DNA from: Cryptomeria japonica
Taxonomy: Eukaryota; Streptophyta; Pinopsida; Cupressales; Cupressaceae
Assembly (NCBI RefSeq): GCF_030272615.1
Contig: NC_081413.1
Span: 722,017,649-722,081,648, forward strand
DNA length: 64,000 bases
Direction: 5' to 3'
Shown: positions 34,324-46,932 of the stretch, in pieces
Layout: each line of letters begins with the position of its first letter
Position numbering within the stretch: the first letter of the stretch is position 1
Notes under the pieces: generated by a model
The model's input: the letters and a program-made list of their open reading frames with translations, nothing else
Databases searched by the model: none
What the model was told of the DNA's origin: nothing
Made by a program: the position numbers and the translations under genes

Positions 34324-35435
34324 TATGTTTGGCTTTCATGTTATGAATGAGATTTTGGGTACAGGGAATAAGGTGTGGGACAAGTTTCATCCTATTGTAG
34401 TACAAATCAAATAGCACATTAGGAGCTTTAACAATGATGCAGATGAGTATTACAAGCAATATTGGGGTTGGTTTAAAAGTTTTCAAAACAAGATGCAAGA
34501 TAGATGGAGGATCCCTAGTGAATTGGCTATGAAATACAAGATTTAAATTACTTTTTTGGCAAGTAGAGACAATGGTTACATAGTGGCCGTTGAGCCAAGG
34601 ACTGCATGGTTGCTTGAGTAACCTTTTGAGGTATCTTTGAAAGAGGTTGAAAAGAATATTGATACTTTATTGAAGTTGGAGGTTAATCCAAATTAAGAGA
34701 GGATTGAAAGTATTGTAGAGATCTTGAACAAAATAATTAAGGAAAAGTTGATAAAGGATATCCAAAGAGAATGGAGAAGCTCTACCAAAAGTGATATCTG
34801 CCTATAATTGAAGATGCGTTTGGGAAATAGGCATCGAGGAGGATTGGGTCAGTCACTGCCTCTCCTCCAGTAAGGATTGGTTCCTTTGAAATCCTAGTTA
34901 GATATGTGACAAGTGAAAAGAGAGGACCGAGATGTAAAAAAAATGATGCAAGAAGAAAGAAAGGTCCAAAGATTATGGTTGAGGAAGTTGAGAACAACAA
35001 AGTTAACGAGGAAGTTGAAAAAGGAAAGTTTGTAATCAAGATGAGCTCCTCAAGGACAAAATTCAAGATTAAAAATGATGAGAGTGAAGAGGACAAGGTG
35101 TCCCTTAATGAACAAAAAATAACTTTGGTATCTACAGTAGAGATCCCAGCCAAAAAGAGAAAGGAAGAGAAGAAGAAAGAACTTGTGAAACTAAAGGAAG
35201 AAGAATATAGGTACCCATCGAATTGATGCTAATTACCAATTGCTTGACCTTGATGGTTTGATAAATGCTATTTGTGTAGATTATTATTTGGATGAGACTG
35301 GAGGTCTATATATCGAGCCCCCACAGGTTGATGGGAGAAGATAGAAAAGGATAAAATAAAATATAATTTGATCACTTTAGATAAGACTATTTGTGATATT
35401 GCTTAGAAGATGGCCAAAGAATCATTAGAAACTAA
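34316..35435 (+). pseudogene. Unknown decayed ORF, piece 3 of 4
   Basis: Begins with the right CCTGATTG copy and continues the same unknown protein. Visible segments are FHVMNEILGTGNKVWDKFHP, YYKQYWGWFKSFQNKMQDRW and EVSLKEVEKNIDTLLKL. A Lys/Glu-rich region follows (about 34900-35220, with one frame of 106 codons), then NAICVDYYLDETGGLYIE. Stops are mostly TAG or TAA where CAG or CAA would fit. A frame change lies just after the transposon. No domain is recognised. The Lys/Glu-rich stretch may be coiled coil. Confidence 0.6.
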
Positions 35436-37176
35436 TGTCATGGAAATGGGGACAAGGCAACAACAAAGTTCAATGTTAATAAGTTAGTTTCAACCATAAA
35501 ACCAAAACAAAGAACTAAAAACCATTCCAAACATATCAAAAAAGATTTCAAAAAGCATGAAAGAAGTTTAACAAAACAAAAGAAATGAGAAGAGACTCTC
35601 TAAGATGCTTCCATGATGCCTTTTGATGCTTCTCCCTTGTTTCTCCCCTTTCCAAGTCCCAAATGAGTGTATCTCTCAGCTTTTAGCACTAGCCATGGAT
35701 GCCATATGGAGATTCAAGATGGTTGGATGTGATAAACAAATGCTATGCAAGTGTAGATAGTGATGCTATGAAAAATCTCTATGCTAATACCAATATAGCA
35801 ACAATACTCTAATGCTTTCTCTTTGTTTGAGGAGAAGGGTTCTATTTATAGAAGAAATGGGGAAATGAAGGGTTAAGATTGAGAAATCTTAACAAGGGTT
35901 AGTATTGAAAGATATTCAATCCATGTGAGACTTTCAACCCAATCCCATGTTGACAAGTGTCACCATGAGGAGGATTGAGAGGAGAGATAAGGAGCATTAA
36001 ATGCTTGAGGGGACATGATGGTTACCCTAGGGAGTTGGGTTAGGGTTAGGTTAATGGATATTCCATTATCCAAGGGATAAATGAATGTGCAAGGGTTAAA
36101 TGGTTACCTTAGTCAAAGAAATAAATGCTTTGAAGAGACCATGAGTCAAAAGGATGGTTAAGTTAGAGGAAAGTCTCTAACCAAAGGTAAAAGGTGAGCT
36201 AACCATAAATGGTTATGTAAGAGCCTTTAACGGTTTGGAAGACTTTAGAGGTTAACCATTTGAAGACATAAAGTCTTTAATGGTTATTGAAGACTTTGGA
36301 GGTTTTTGAGAAGTGACTTCCTTTTATTTAGGAATGTGACAATGATTAGGATAGATTTAGGCTAATTAGAAGGAGTTAGAAGAATCTAGAAGGGATTTAG
36401 GCATGCAAGTGGATTTGGTAGGAGAATGCAAGTGGGAGGAATTTTGGGATTTTCAATTAAAATAAAATCATTTATTTCAATTAAATGGTGTAATTTGCAT
36501 TTGGATAGATATTTAAATAAATATTAATTTATTTAAATGTGAATGTGAATTTTGGATTTAAATAAATCTTAATTTATTTACATGAGAAAAAGGAAGATAA
36601 AGCATTAAATGCTTGAAGACTTTAAGGGAAACCATTAAAGGCTTAAGAAGACTCTAGAAAGAAGCCATTGAGTTTGAAGACTTTAAGGGAAACCATTAAA
36701 GGCTTGAGAAGACTCTAGGAGGAAGCCATTAAGTTTGAAGACTTCAAGGGAAACCATTAAAGGTTTCAAGTGGGTGAGGATAAATAGGATTTTAAATAAA
36801 TAATTTATTTATTTAAAATAGTTGTGCAACTTGCATTTGTAGGAAAATGCAAGTGGGTGGAGGATAAAGATGATTTAAATAAATGTTAATTTATTTAAAT
36901 GAGAGATGGGATTTTGGGGGATTTAAATAAATATTAATTTATTTAAATGTGAGAAAAGATTTAATTAAACAAATATGATTTATTTATTTAATTAATGGTC
37001 TGAATTTGGTTAAGTGAATTAATTCAAATAAATTGAATAATTTATTTAATTAATAGGAGAAGAAGGTTTATATGAATTAATTAAATATTAATTTAATTAA
37101 TTATTGATCAATGGTTAAATAATCAAATAAATATTAAATATTCATTGAATTAAGTGGACAGATTTATGTGACTACA
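35436..37176 (-). repeat. 3' LTR of the Tat-like element, 1741 bp
   Basis: On the minus strand it runs TGTAGTCACA ... CCATGACA. It contains a TATAAATAGA promoter box (minus strand, 35841-35850) and an internal AT-rich block built from ATTTAAATAAAT words. A short internal duplication of the AAACCATTAAAGG segment lies at about 36600-36770. Confidence 0.9.
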
Positions 37177-37190
37177 TTTGCCCCTGTTTG
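37177..37190 (-). other. Polypurine tract
   Basis: On the minus strand AACAGGGGCAAA abuts the 3' LTR. This is the expected site for plus-strand priming. Confidence 0.8.
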
Positions 37191-39812
37191 AGACAGTGCG
37201 GTTTATCATGTCGTTTCAAAGAAAGAAAGATAGGTATGAGAAATATGCCCCAGAAATGTTAATTTAGTGGGTGTTATGCCCCCTCGAGAGATGTGCCGAT
37301 TTTTTTTTTTTTTTAAAAATCGGGCGATCACTCAAAAAAAAGAGAAAGAAGTTGAGGGGAGCTAGAATAGAAGAAATTAGCAATAACGGTGAAAGAATGG
37401 AAGAAATCGGAGTTAAAACAGAGAACCGAGCAAGCCAGTGAGTACCCTTAGGTCATGCAAGAGATACGGTGCAAATGTGGTGTGTGCTTTGGATTGATGC
37501 TATACAATTGATTAAAATTGGTTGAACAATCTGGTGCAATTGGTTTAATTGCCCCGATCAAGTCAAAGCGTGACAGTTGATGTCAGTTGTTTGCTGGGAC
37601 AAGATAAAGTCTGAGTAAGTGAATCAAAGTGACCTAATGTGACTTAGACAATTGATGTAATTGCCCGATGAAGTCAAGGTATATGAAGCAAAATACTCGT
37701 TGAGACTTAGACAATTGATGTAATTGTTTGTTATGATTGTGTTTGATTGGTTGATCGATTGATAGTGTGTGTGTGTGTGTGATAGATGGTTGTGAGGAAT
37801 CATGGCAGCCCCGTTGAGACTAGGTCATTATGATAAATGCCTGATGTAGTCTAGGATTACCATGATCGATTACCTATTGAGACCCGAAGATACTTGATCG
37901 GAGTATCTATTGATAGTCTAGGTGTGTGTGAGTCGATGTATCTGTGTAGACAGAGTAACTGGCTTGATTGGGTTGATGGGACATGATGAAGGGATGATGA
38001 TGATGACCAAGATAGGGAGGGTGAGGGGGGGATTCAATGTTAGATAGAAGATATGGAGGACCTAGGACCCAGTCCTATGGAAGAAGATGAGTAAAATAAA
38101 GTATGCATTGTTATGACTATGTATGCATGATATGCAGCTATTATGAATGTATGGATGGGTGGAATGCAACAGAATGCAATATATACATATGAGATGAAAT
38201 GATGATCCATAGTGATTTGTTTTCATCATTAAGCTTTAAAAATGTTGTAAGAAAATAGAAGCAACTTGACATAATGATTCAAGATGACCTGAGTATTCCT
38301 TATATGGATACTGATATAGCAAGTTAATACAAGCAAATTGATATAATGGATCAAGTTGACCTGAGTAGTGCTTGTAGATCAGCCAAGGATTATCTCATTT
38401 CATGTGTGGATTGGAACGTCCTCCTTGATCTTTCGTTGATCAAATCCTGAGACAAGTTCATACCATAGTAAGAGATAAACCATTGTCGATTTTGGATGAG
38501 GCAGTAGGAACAAAAGATGGAGCATTGTACCTGTAAGCAAACAACATATATAAAGAATAAAGAATATGGACCCTTGATAATGGTTCATGCTCATACGGTC
38601 AAGGTATACGCTGTAGTCAGCAAGCTATAGTGATCCATGACTGCATTTTTGCATATGATCACGTAACTTAGTTCCCATGTAGACACCATTAGTACATGTC
38701 CCAGAACTTCATTGGAATAATTCACAGAAGATACACAAACAATGTTGTAGGAACCATCTCGACTACTCTAATCACTTGAAGATATCCCAGAGTAGCGTAG
38801 GAACCTGATATATATAAATGAATGAATAACCTACAAATCAACCAAGTATTTGATAGCGTAAACAAAATTTTCTTGCCAAAGAAAATGTCATTTTGTCTTT
38901 GTTTTGGTAAGGAAGGATGCATCCTTGTTAAGACAGTTGGTTTGTCGATGTTGATTATTTGGTTGATGTGATAAGTGGTCATCATTTGAGTATTTCAAAA
39001 TGTTTGTTTGGTATTTGCTTGGATGCGTATGTATAAAAGTGTTGCCAAGTGTTTTTTATTGTTTTTTTTGTTTTTGAAATGTTTTTGGATTTTGTGAGTG
39101 TTTTTTGAATGTTTTTGGTATTTTGATGATTGTTTTGAATGTTTTTGGATTTTGTGAGATAGTTTTCCAATGTTTTGGGCATTTTGATGATTGTTTTGAA
39201 TATTTTTGGATTTTGATGATTATTTTGAATGTTTTTGGATTTTGTGAGATAGTTTTGAATGTAGAACTCACTGAATCACCAGTAATGTAGAATCCACTTC
39301 CATCAATAGGTTAAGGGCATTGCCCCCAGTTTAGACATGACTATGAAAAAGCAGGATGCAAGACGCATGAAGTACTATCCTTGATCGCAGATCAATAACA
39401 AGCCACGGTTTGGATGGATGGATGAATGGACGAATTGAATGTGATCACAACAAGTCTGAAAGACAATGGAGCCATAGCCTTTATAAGTGGTGCCTGTTTT
39501 CTAGGTTTTTACCATCGCACTTACCCAAGGTGCCACCAGAGTGGTTGTTCACCCTTTGGATGCATGATTTTTCTTTACTTTTTTGATGTTTTTGTATTTT
39601 CTTTAGGACATTTTATCTGAATGTTTTTGGGGTTTTTCTGGTATGTATTGGAGCTTGATGCTCTGAACAGCATATGTATAGAACCATTTGAGGTGCATGT
39701 TGTTGATCGGATCTGCTAGCGGTTCTCCTTCTAAAGTAGCCAACTGATATGCCCCAGACCCAAATACAGTAGTGATAACATATGGACCTAGCCAGTTTGA
39801 TTCAAACTTGCC
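37191..39812 (-). other. 3' non-coding stretch of the Tat-like element
   Basis: About 2.6 kb without pol homology. It contains (GT)n at about 37768-37780 and an imperfect tandem T-rich repeat at 39045-39262 in which GAATGTTTTTGGATTTTG recurs. Short frames (for example 38722-38985) have no recognised domain. Long 3' untranslated stretches are common in the Tat lineage. Confidence 0.6.
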
Positions 39813-41100
39813 CTAATGTTCTCTGTTTGGTTGGTTATGAGGATTCTCTCGAAGAACAAGATCACCTACCTCGAATGTACAAGGTCTAACTCGATGATTA
39901 TAGCTTCTGCTCATACGCCACCGATAAGCCTTGAGGTGATTGTATGTAGCTTGTCGTTTCTCATCAAGTAGCTCTAAGTCCTGAAGACGTGATACTCTGT
40001 ATGCTTCGTCATCTATTAGATTATGCAAGGAAACCCATAGAGATGGTATCTCAACCTTAATAGGAAGGATAGCTTCTACACCATAGACCAGTGAGTAGGG
40101 AGTTGCGCCTGTAGGGGTTTGAATGCTAGATCGATACGCCCATAGTGTTGGATTCAATTGAACATGCCAATCACGACCGACATCACTGACTGTCTTCTTG
40201 AGGATTCTTAATATGTTCTTGTTCGATGCTTCGGCCTGACCATTGCCTTGTGGGTAATAGGGAGTGGAAAAGTGGTGTTGGATGTGAAACTTCTCACAGA
40301 GCTCACAGACATCCTTATTTTTGAAAGGAAGTCTGTTATCTGTGATGATGGACATGGGTACACCATACTAGCAGATGATGTAATTAAGGATGAATGAGGC
40401 CATCTGTTTGCCGGTGGCTTGGGTAAGTGGAACAACTTTGATCCACTTTGTGAAATATTCGGTGGCGGTAATAATGAACTTATGGCCGTTGGATGAAGAT
40501 GGATGGATTTTACCCACAAGGTCAAGTCCCCAGTGGCAAAAGGGCCATGGTTTTGTGATTATTTGTAATTCCTGTGCTAGTGCATGTATCAGGTCTCATG
40601 AACTTGGCATTTCTTGCATTTTTTAACAAAATAGTAGGAGTCTTTTTCCATGGACGACCAATAGTATCCAGTGTGCATGAGTTTCTTGGCTAGTGACGGA
40701 CCGCTTGCATGAGTTCCACAAATTCCTTCATGTACCTCTTCCAAGGCCTTTGTTATCTCATCTTGTTCCAGACATCAAAGGAGAGTACCATCAAGACTGC
40801 ATCGATATAGGGTTTCAGAAATAATCGTATATCGAGCGGTTTGGCGAATGAAGGTTTTACGTTGGTTATTCAATTTGTTAGGAGGAAGTGTGTGATCGCA
40901 GAGGTAGGTGTAGAATTCACCATACCATGGGGATTTGGAACCGATAAGGTGAAATATCATCTCAGATTCAGGGATATCATAAGCAGGAATCCAAAGTTGT
41001 TCGACCAAGAACTCATAGCGTGTTGAATTATGTGGAAGATCTAGGAGAGATGCGATGGTAGCCATAGCGTCAACAGCTCGATTTTGATCTCTGGGTACCT
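39813..41100 (-). pseudogene. Integrase of the Tat-like element, frameshifted
   Basis: The N-terminal zinc-binding part follows RNase H in the same frame (HEGICGTHA ... CKKCQ, about 40640-40760). The catalytic core is then split by a frameshift and stops at about 40350-40560. The C-terminal open frame of 180 codons (39813-40355) begins with ITDN (Asp, residue 6) and has GQAEASN (Glu, residue 42), giving the exact D-35-E spacing of retroelement integrases. Next come WAYRSSIQTPTGATPYSLVY and a VRPCTFEVGDLVLRE segment. The enzyme would insert the cDNA. The first catalytic Asp lies in the damaged region. Confidence 0.85.
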
Positions 41101-41923
41101 ATTCAAAGGTGATAGTAGTGAATGATGTTTTTAATTTGTCCACCATTTGTTTGTACAACATGAGTTTGTCATCCTTGGTCTGATATTCATCTGTTGCTTG
41201 TTGAATGACCAGTTGGGAGTCGCCATATACCTATAGTTCTTGTAACTTCCATTGTATGGCTAGCTTGAGTCCTATGATCAAGGCCTCATATTCAGCTATG
41301 TTGTTTGTGCATGGAAATGTGAGCCTATAAGACTTCAGGATGCTCTCACCTTGAGGTGTGATAAACAAAATGCCTGCCCCTGAGCCGTGCCTAGTGTATG
41401 AACCATCAAAGTATAATTTCCATGGTTGTGTTGTTGTGGTCATGAATATCTCTTCATTGGGAAAATTGGAAATAAGAGGATGGTTGCCTATGAGAGGTGC
41501 ATCGGCCAATTGATCAGCAATGACTTGGCCCTTGATAGCCTTACGGTCCACATACTCGATGTCAAATTCACTTAGAATCATTACCCATTTGGCCAAGCGT
41601 CTTGTCAATGTTGCTTTGCTGAGTAAGTATTTGAGTGGATCAATCTTTGCAATTAGCTGTACTTTATGTGTCAATAGATAGTGCCTTAGTTTAGTAGCTG
41701 CTAAGATTACTGCTAGGCAAGCTCGCTCAATAGGTGTGTAATTGAGCTCATAGCCAACCAGTGTGCAAGAGATGTAGTATACAACCCACTCTTTCCCTTT
41801 TGCATTATGGTGTGCCAATAGTACACCCAATGTTGTATTTGTTTCTGAGATATAGAGTAATAAAGGCCTACTTGGATCAGGTGGAATCAGTAATGGTGTA
41901 TTCATGAGATAGTCTTTAAGCAT
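41100..41923 (-). pseudogene. RNase H and additional archaeal-type RNase H
   Basis: The open frame of 230 codons starts inside the pol RNase H. LLLYISETNTTLGVLLA has Ser where an active enzyme has Asp, while YTPIERACLAVILAATKLRHY is typical. After a linker begins a second RNase H: KLYFDGSYTRHGSGAGI (Asp, residue 173), NNIAEYEALIIGLKLAI (Glu, residue 211), a TAG stop where Gln fits, then VYGDSQLVI and RDQNRAVDAMATIAS. A degenerate first and canonical second RNase H is the Tat-lineage arrangement. It degrades the RNA strand during cDNA synthesis. Confidence 0.85.
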
Positions 41924-42880
41924 CTGGAATGCTTGCTGGCATCTGGCATCCCATTGAAAGCGGATGTTTTTATGTAATAGGTGTGTAAAGGGGTGACACT
42001 TATTTGCCAGTTGTGCAATGAATCTTCAAATCGATTGTAGTCGCCCTTGTAATGTCCTTAGCTAACTGATGTTCTTTGGAGGTGGCATATCCATGATTGC
42101 TTTGACTTCGGCAGGATCGACCTCAATGCCTTTGCTTGAGATAATGTATCCTAGAAGCTTCCCCGAGGTTACTCCAAAGACACATTTCTTTGGGTTGAGT
42201 CGAACATGATATTGTTCCAGTCAATCAAAGATTTTCTCTAATATGTTTGAATGACCTTCTCTTGTGAGTGATTTTGCTAGTAAGTCATCAACATAATCTT
42301 CCATTATAGTATGCATCATGTCATGGAAGATGGTGGTCATTTCTCTTTGATAGGTCACTCTGGCATTCTTTAGACCAAAAGGCATTACATTCCAGCAGTA
42401 CATTCCCCATGGACATATGAAGGTCATCTTATGTTGATCTTTTGGTGCAATCTTTATCTGATTGTACCCTAAAAAACCATCCATGAGTGAAAGCATGGCA
42501 TGTCCTATTGTTAGGTCTACTATTGTGTCGATATTTGGTAGGGGGAAGTCATCTTTAGGACATACTTTGTTCAAATCTCTGAAGTCATTACAGATACGAA
42601 TGCCTCCATTTGGTTTGCTGATAGGCACAATATTGGATATCCAATCTGCATAATTAATTGGTCTAATAAAACCAACATCTAGGAGTTTCTTAAGTTCTGC
42701 TTTGACGAGTACTGCAATCTGAGGATGCATCTTATGAAGTTTCTTCTTGACAGGCTTAGCTCCTTCTGCTACGGTGAGATGATGCATGACTAAATTAGGA
42801 TCAAGCCCAGACATGTCTACACAGGACCATGCAAAGTTAATCTGGCGCTTCTGGAAGAATTCAACAACTTAGGTTGTTCC
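41924..42880 (-). pseudogene. Reverse transcriptase of the Tat-like element
   Basis: The main open frame (42814-42221, 197 codons) has the RT landmarks in order: GFIRPINYADWISNIVPISK, NDFRDLNKVCPKDDFPLP, LMDGFLGYNQI (Asp, residue 112), FGLKNARVTYQREM, and EDYVDDLLAKS with the catalytic YVDD at residues 174-177. Homology extends upstream (VVEFFQKRQINFAWSC) and, past TGA and TAG codons, downstream to LNPKKCVFGVTSGKLLG and QWDARCQQAFQ. All three downstream stops fit CGA or CAG decay. Same frame as RNase H. Confidence 0.9.
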
Positions 42881-44066
42881 TCTGAAGTTAAAAGAGATGC
42901 CAGATGTATGTGGTGAGGTGTTTTAGGAGTCCCCACATTGTATTCTTTTGTTTCCTTTGTAAGGATTGTTGACCATTCTTGCTATGTACTAGAAGGGAGG
43001 ATGTCAAACCTTTCATCCTCAGGCACCTCAGAGAGGTTTTCATCGTTGGATACGCTCTTTCTTTTTATTTTTGTGGGATCAAATAGTGCCACATTGTGGT
43101 TTTCACTGGAAGATCCATGTTTTATTGTTATATTTTTGCAGTTGAAAGGTTTGGCATCCGCCCCAAATTATGTTGTGCTATTAAGTTCAATGGCGAATCC
43201 AGCTTTGTGATCCCCGCTTGGTATGTTATCCTGTAGTTCTAAAAAGTCAATGATCACCTCATCATTTTGGAATTGGTCAAGGCATGGGGGATTAGGTTGG
43301 TTCCATTTGATGAGTTCAAGATGGATAATAGGCATTACTTCATTGATTAGGTTGAGTTCATTAGATATGTTAGTAAGGGTTAAAACGTTGTGGTGTAAGT
43401 TGTTGATGGTACTCTCCTTGTCAGAATCATGCGTAGGATGTGATGTAGGGTCTGTGGAAGATCTTTCCAGTTCAGGAATCCAAGAGGTCTTTATCTGTGC
43501 TTCTCCGTAAACAGGGATGTATTTACGAGGTGGAGGTAGTGATGTGTCTTCCTCATCTGAAGTATTAAGCTGTACGAAATCAAATTCCCACTCATGTGAG
43601 TCGGTCTCTGAGTCACTTTCCAGTATCCGATTACTATACCATATCGGGATATCATTTGAGTTAAATACTGCTGGTGTATTGGCTTATGTACCTTTGAAGT
43701 GATTAGTGTTGTAGGAAGAGTTATGGGGATTAGTGAATCTGATACATGTAGCATCGATAGTGTTGACTCTGCTGCTTCTACTGGAATTGTCAGTGTTGTC
43801 GATGCGGTTGCTATTACTGATGGGGTTGCTAGTTTGATTGCTGGGATGATTAGTGTTGTGGATGGTTTTCTTGGGATTTTGAGCCTCGATGGGGCAGTTG
43901 CTATGATGTGTGATGTTTCTTTTATAATCAAAGGTGACCTCTTCTTAATAGGCTGATATAGTGGTTTGCTGGGTTTCCCTTTGAATCTGAGCTTAGGAAG
44001 GATCTCCTTTTGAAAGCCTAGGCTAGTGTTATCTTTAGGCTTCAATTCAGGCTGTAGAGGTTCATG
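42881..44066 (-). pseudogene. Protease-RT linker region of the Tat-like element
   Basis: A frame of 184 codons (44045-43491), in phase with the protease frame, encodes a Pro/Lys/Thr/Ser-rich linker with no recognised domain (PSTTLIIPAIKLATPSVIAT). The frame changes between 43490 and 42880, either by decay or by a programmed shift, which cannot be told from one damaged copy. Plus-strand frames here are shadows. Confidence 0.6.
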
Positions 44067-45302
44067 TCATCCTTGCTTGCAAGGTCCTAAAGCACTTTGA
44101 CCATCATAACCCATTCTTTGCATAATGAGAAGGCCTTTTCCATATTGATCTGTGGGAAGCTTAGCTTGTGGGATTTCTATGGTGATAGGATCTTTATAGA
44201 TCCACTCTGCTAAGTCCTCATCTTTGGTCTCTTCTTCTTGACTCTTTCCAAGGATGAACAACATCAAAGTATGTGTTGGGTTGATCAGTGGTTGTTGAAG
44301 TAACCATTGAGGTTTACCATGAGTTCTAGGAGAAGTAGGCATTTGTCCAACATAAAAGAGTTGGCTTAAATTGTATTCCCCAGGACCTTCCTCTGCTATT
44401 TTCATCTTGAGCTTCTCTTGCTTAGGTATAGTAGTGTCTGAACTGGAAAGAGAGGTTGAACTTACATATGATGTGGATGAGATGGCTTCTCTATTGTTGG
44501 GAATGGTAATCTCTGGTTGATGACTGATATTATGACAATATGCAAAGGGATTGGCATCGCCCAAGATTGTGATTTCGACACCATTATGCGGGAACTTGAT
44601 ACACTGATGGTAGGTGGATGGAACGACTTGCATGGCGTGTATCCAAGGTCTTCCTAACAATAAATTGTATGGCAAAGGAAGGTCCAGAACTTGACAGATG
44701 ATGTGTTTCACCATTGGGCCTACTCGGATTGGTAGCACAACAGCTCCTTTAGATGACCGCTCTGCATCATCATAGGCATTGATTGTTATCTTCTTATGGG
44801 GATCCACCGATTCAATTGCATATCCCAAAGCTGTGACTAATTGTAGTGTACAAATATTCAGGCCTGCTCCATTGTCGATCAAGACTCGCTTGATCATATG
44901 TTGATTGATAAATCCTTCAATGTGGAGTGAGGCGTTATGAGGTTGTTGGAAGGATGTATTATCACTTTCAGAGAAAGTGAGACAAGGTGATGACCTTAGA
45001 TTTCCAACCATGGCTTGGAACTGATCTGTATTTAGGTTTGTAGGGACTGACGCCTCTTGGAGAGCTTGATCCAAGATTTTTTTATGGGATGGAGATAGGC
45101 GCAATATCTCTAAGATAGATATCAATGCAGGTGTTTTATCTAACTGTTCCATAAGGTTATACTTCTTGGGGATAGATGGGGTGCCTTGTGGAGCTGCTTT
45201 TATAGTGATCTTGCCACGACGTGTAACAACATTGCAAGTGGAACTGGGATTTTTGATGGTAATAGTTGCAATCTGCTCACTGGCATCATATAGGTGGTTC
45301 AC
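44067..45302 (-). pseudogene. Aspartic protease and G-patch of the Tat-like element
   Basis: 411 open codons. The protease active site is RVLIDNGAGLNICTL (Asp near residue 143), matching the DNGSS/DNGAG form found in Tat/Ogre-type elements. This is followed by ALGYAIESV and, about 65 residues later, LPLPYNLLLGRPWIH. The C-terminus ends in a G-patch-like module, GKGLLIMQRMGYDGQSALG, ending at 44067. Gag-pol cleavage would be its job. This frame is intact over its length but its neighbours are not. Confidence 0.85.
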
Positions 45303-45380
45303 AGTATAATTATATGCGGCGCGCGTATAATCAGTGGTATCTGTATTGCGCCCTAAAGTGGAAGGACCCCTTTGATCTTG

Positions 45381-46932
45381 TTATGGAAGTGGATTTTTAA
45401 ACATGAGATGATCATTGTTTGTTGTCTTTGGGTCATGTCCTTCGATTTTGATTTCACCTCGGTCAATAAGATCCTGAATAAGATCTTTCAATCTATGACA
45501 ATTGCTTGTCTTATGCCCTTTCCCTTGATGGAAATCACAATGTTCAGTATCCCTCCACCATCCAGGTTTGACTTGAGGTTCATAATTTGATGTTTTGGGC
45601 AAGGTCACCAGATTTTGAGAAACCAACTGACGTAACACTGTTTCGATGGGTTCCCCTAAGGGAGTGTATGTTCGTTTTGGTTTAAAATTTTGTTAACGTT
45701 GTCTAAGTTCCTCTTGAGATGTGTTGCAGCCTTGATTTGGAGGAGCAACTGTGTTATTCTTGGGTGGGGGGTTCTATCTTGCAAATTGAACCAAAGGTTG
45801 TGCACTTTTGAATAGTTCTTGCATCCACAACCCCGTCGTTGACGACGTTCTTGTTTTTGTTCCAGAAGTTAGGCTTGTCACTATTGAAGCATGGGCAAGG
45901 GCCATCTTTTGACCCATTATATATCTTGATAAGCCCTTTTTTGATAAGAGCACTCTCACATTTTAAGCCTTTTGTTATCATGTCATTGAAGGAGTCTGTG
46001 TCTTTTACGTCTAGGTGAAATTCCATTTCATCATTTAAGTTGGAAATAAATATTTCCACTAGTTCTCGTTTAGGTAACTGAAGAGAACATTTGCTAGACA
46101 TTTGATGCCATCATTGCAGAAAGACTAAAAATAGCTCACCTGGTTTTTGTTTAGTGTTACATAGATCAGCCATTGTGATATCACGTTCAATGTTGTGTGA
46201 GTAATGTGCCAGGAATTTCTAGATGAGTTCTTCAAATGTCCTAATGCCACCTGGTAATCAGGAAAACCATGATGTGGTTGTTCCTCCCAAGCTTTGTGGA
46301 AAAAGCAAAATTAGGTATGTATCCTTGTATGCTACTTCAAGGCAAGCTGAATGGAATTCTCTAACATGATCACGAGGATCTCCTTTTCCTCTATACTTTT
46401 CGAACTTGGGTGTTTCAAACCCTCATGGAAAAGGTGGCATATGAATATTCCAATCAAAGGGATAGGGACAAATGTTATTGAGTGAAAATTGATTAGTTTT
46501 TACACCACTATGGAGTTGTTGTGCGAGATTTTTGATTTGTTGCCACAACATGTCTATTTCATTTGGAGGAGGAGGAGGTGGGGGATTACCTTGAGGAAGG
46601 TTATATTTGATGTGATCTCGACCTCTTTCATCCTCGTTATGACTTTAGTGTTCTGATGCTTGTCTTAGTTGTGAAACATGAAAGTCAGGGGGTAGTTTAG
46701 CCCCCTTTTGAGCAAGTCTTAAAAAGTGAGCATCAGCATTGCTCTTGAGTATTTCGTCAAAAAGTCTATTAAAGAGAGGGTTGTGTTGTGCCCTTTCTAG
46801 TGCTGCAGGAGTAGGAGTACTTGGATTTTCATTATTGATGTTTTCTCCAAGTGCTTCTTGGAATTCATTGATATTTTCCTTTTCTTCCTCTTCGATTTCT
46901 CGTTGTCTAGATCGAGATCTAGTTTGAGCCAT
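45381..46932 (-). pseudogene. Gag of the Tat-like element
   Basis: Start at 46932 (MAQTRSRSRQREIEEEEKEN), an acidic N-terminus, then the retrotransposon gag domain (GFETPKFEKYRGKGDPRDHV, AYKDTYLILLFPQSLGG, LPGGIRTFEELI, LPKRELVEIFISNLNDEME). Near the C-terminus is a knuckle module, CDFHQGKGHKTSNCHRLKD followed by LIQDLIDRGEIKI. Stops in the middle are TGA or TAG at positions where the family has Arg or Gln. Open subframes are 46932-46645, 46101-45754 and 45638-45381. Gag would build the particle. Confidence 0.85.

Noticed and set aside
43223..43956. Plus-strand frames (43223-43510, 43517-43702, 43699-43956)
   Set aside because: Shadows on the strand opposite to the protease-RT linker of the Tat-like element. 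No domain.
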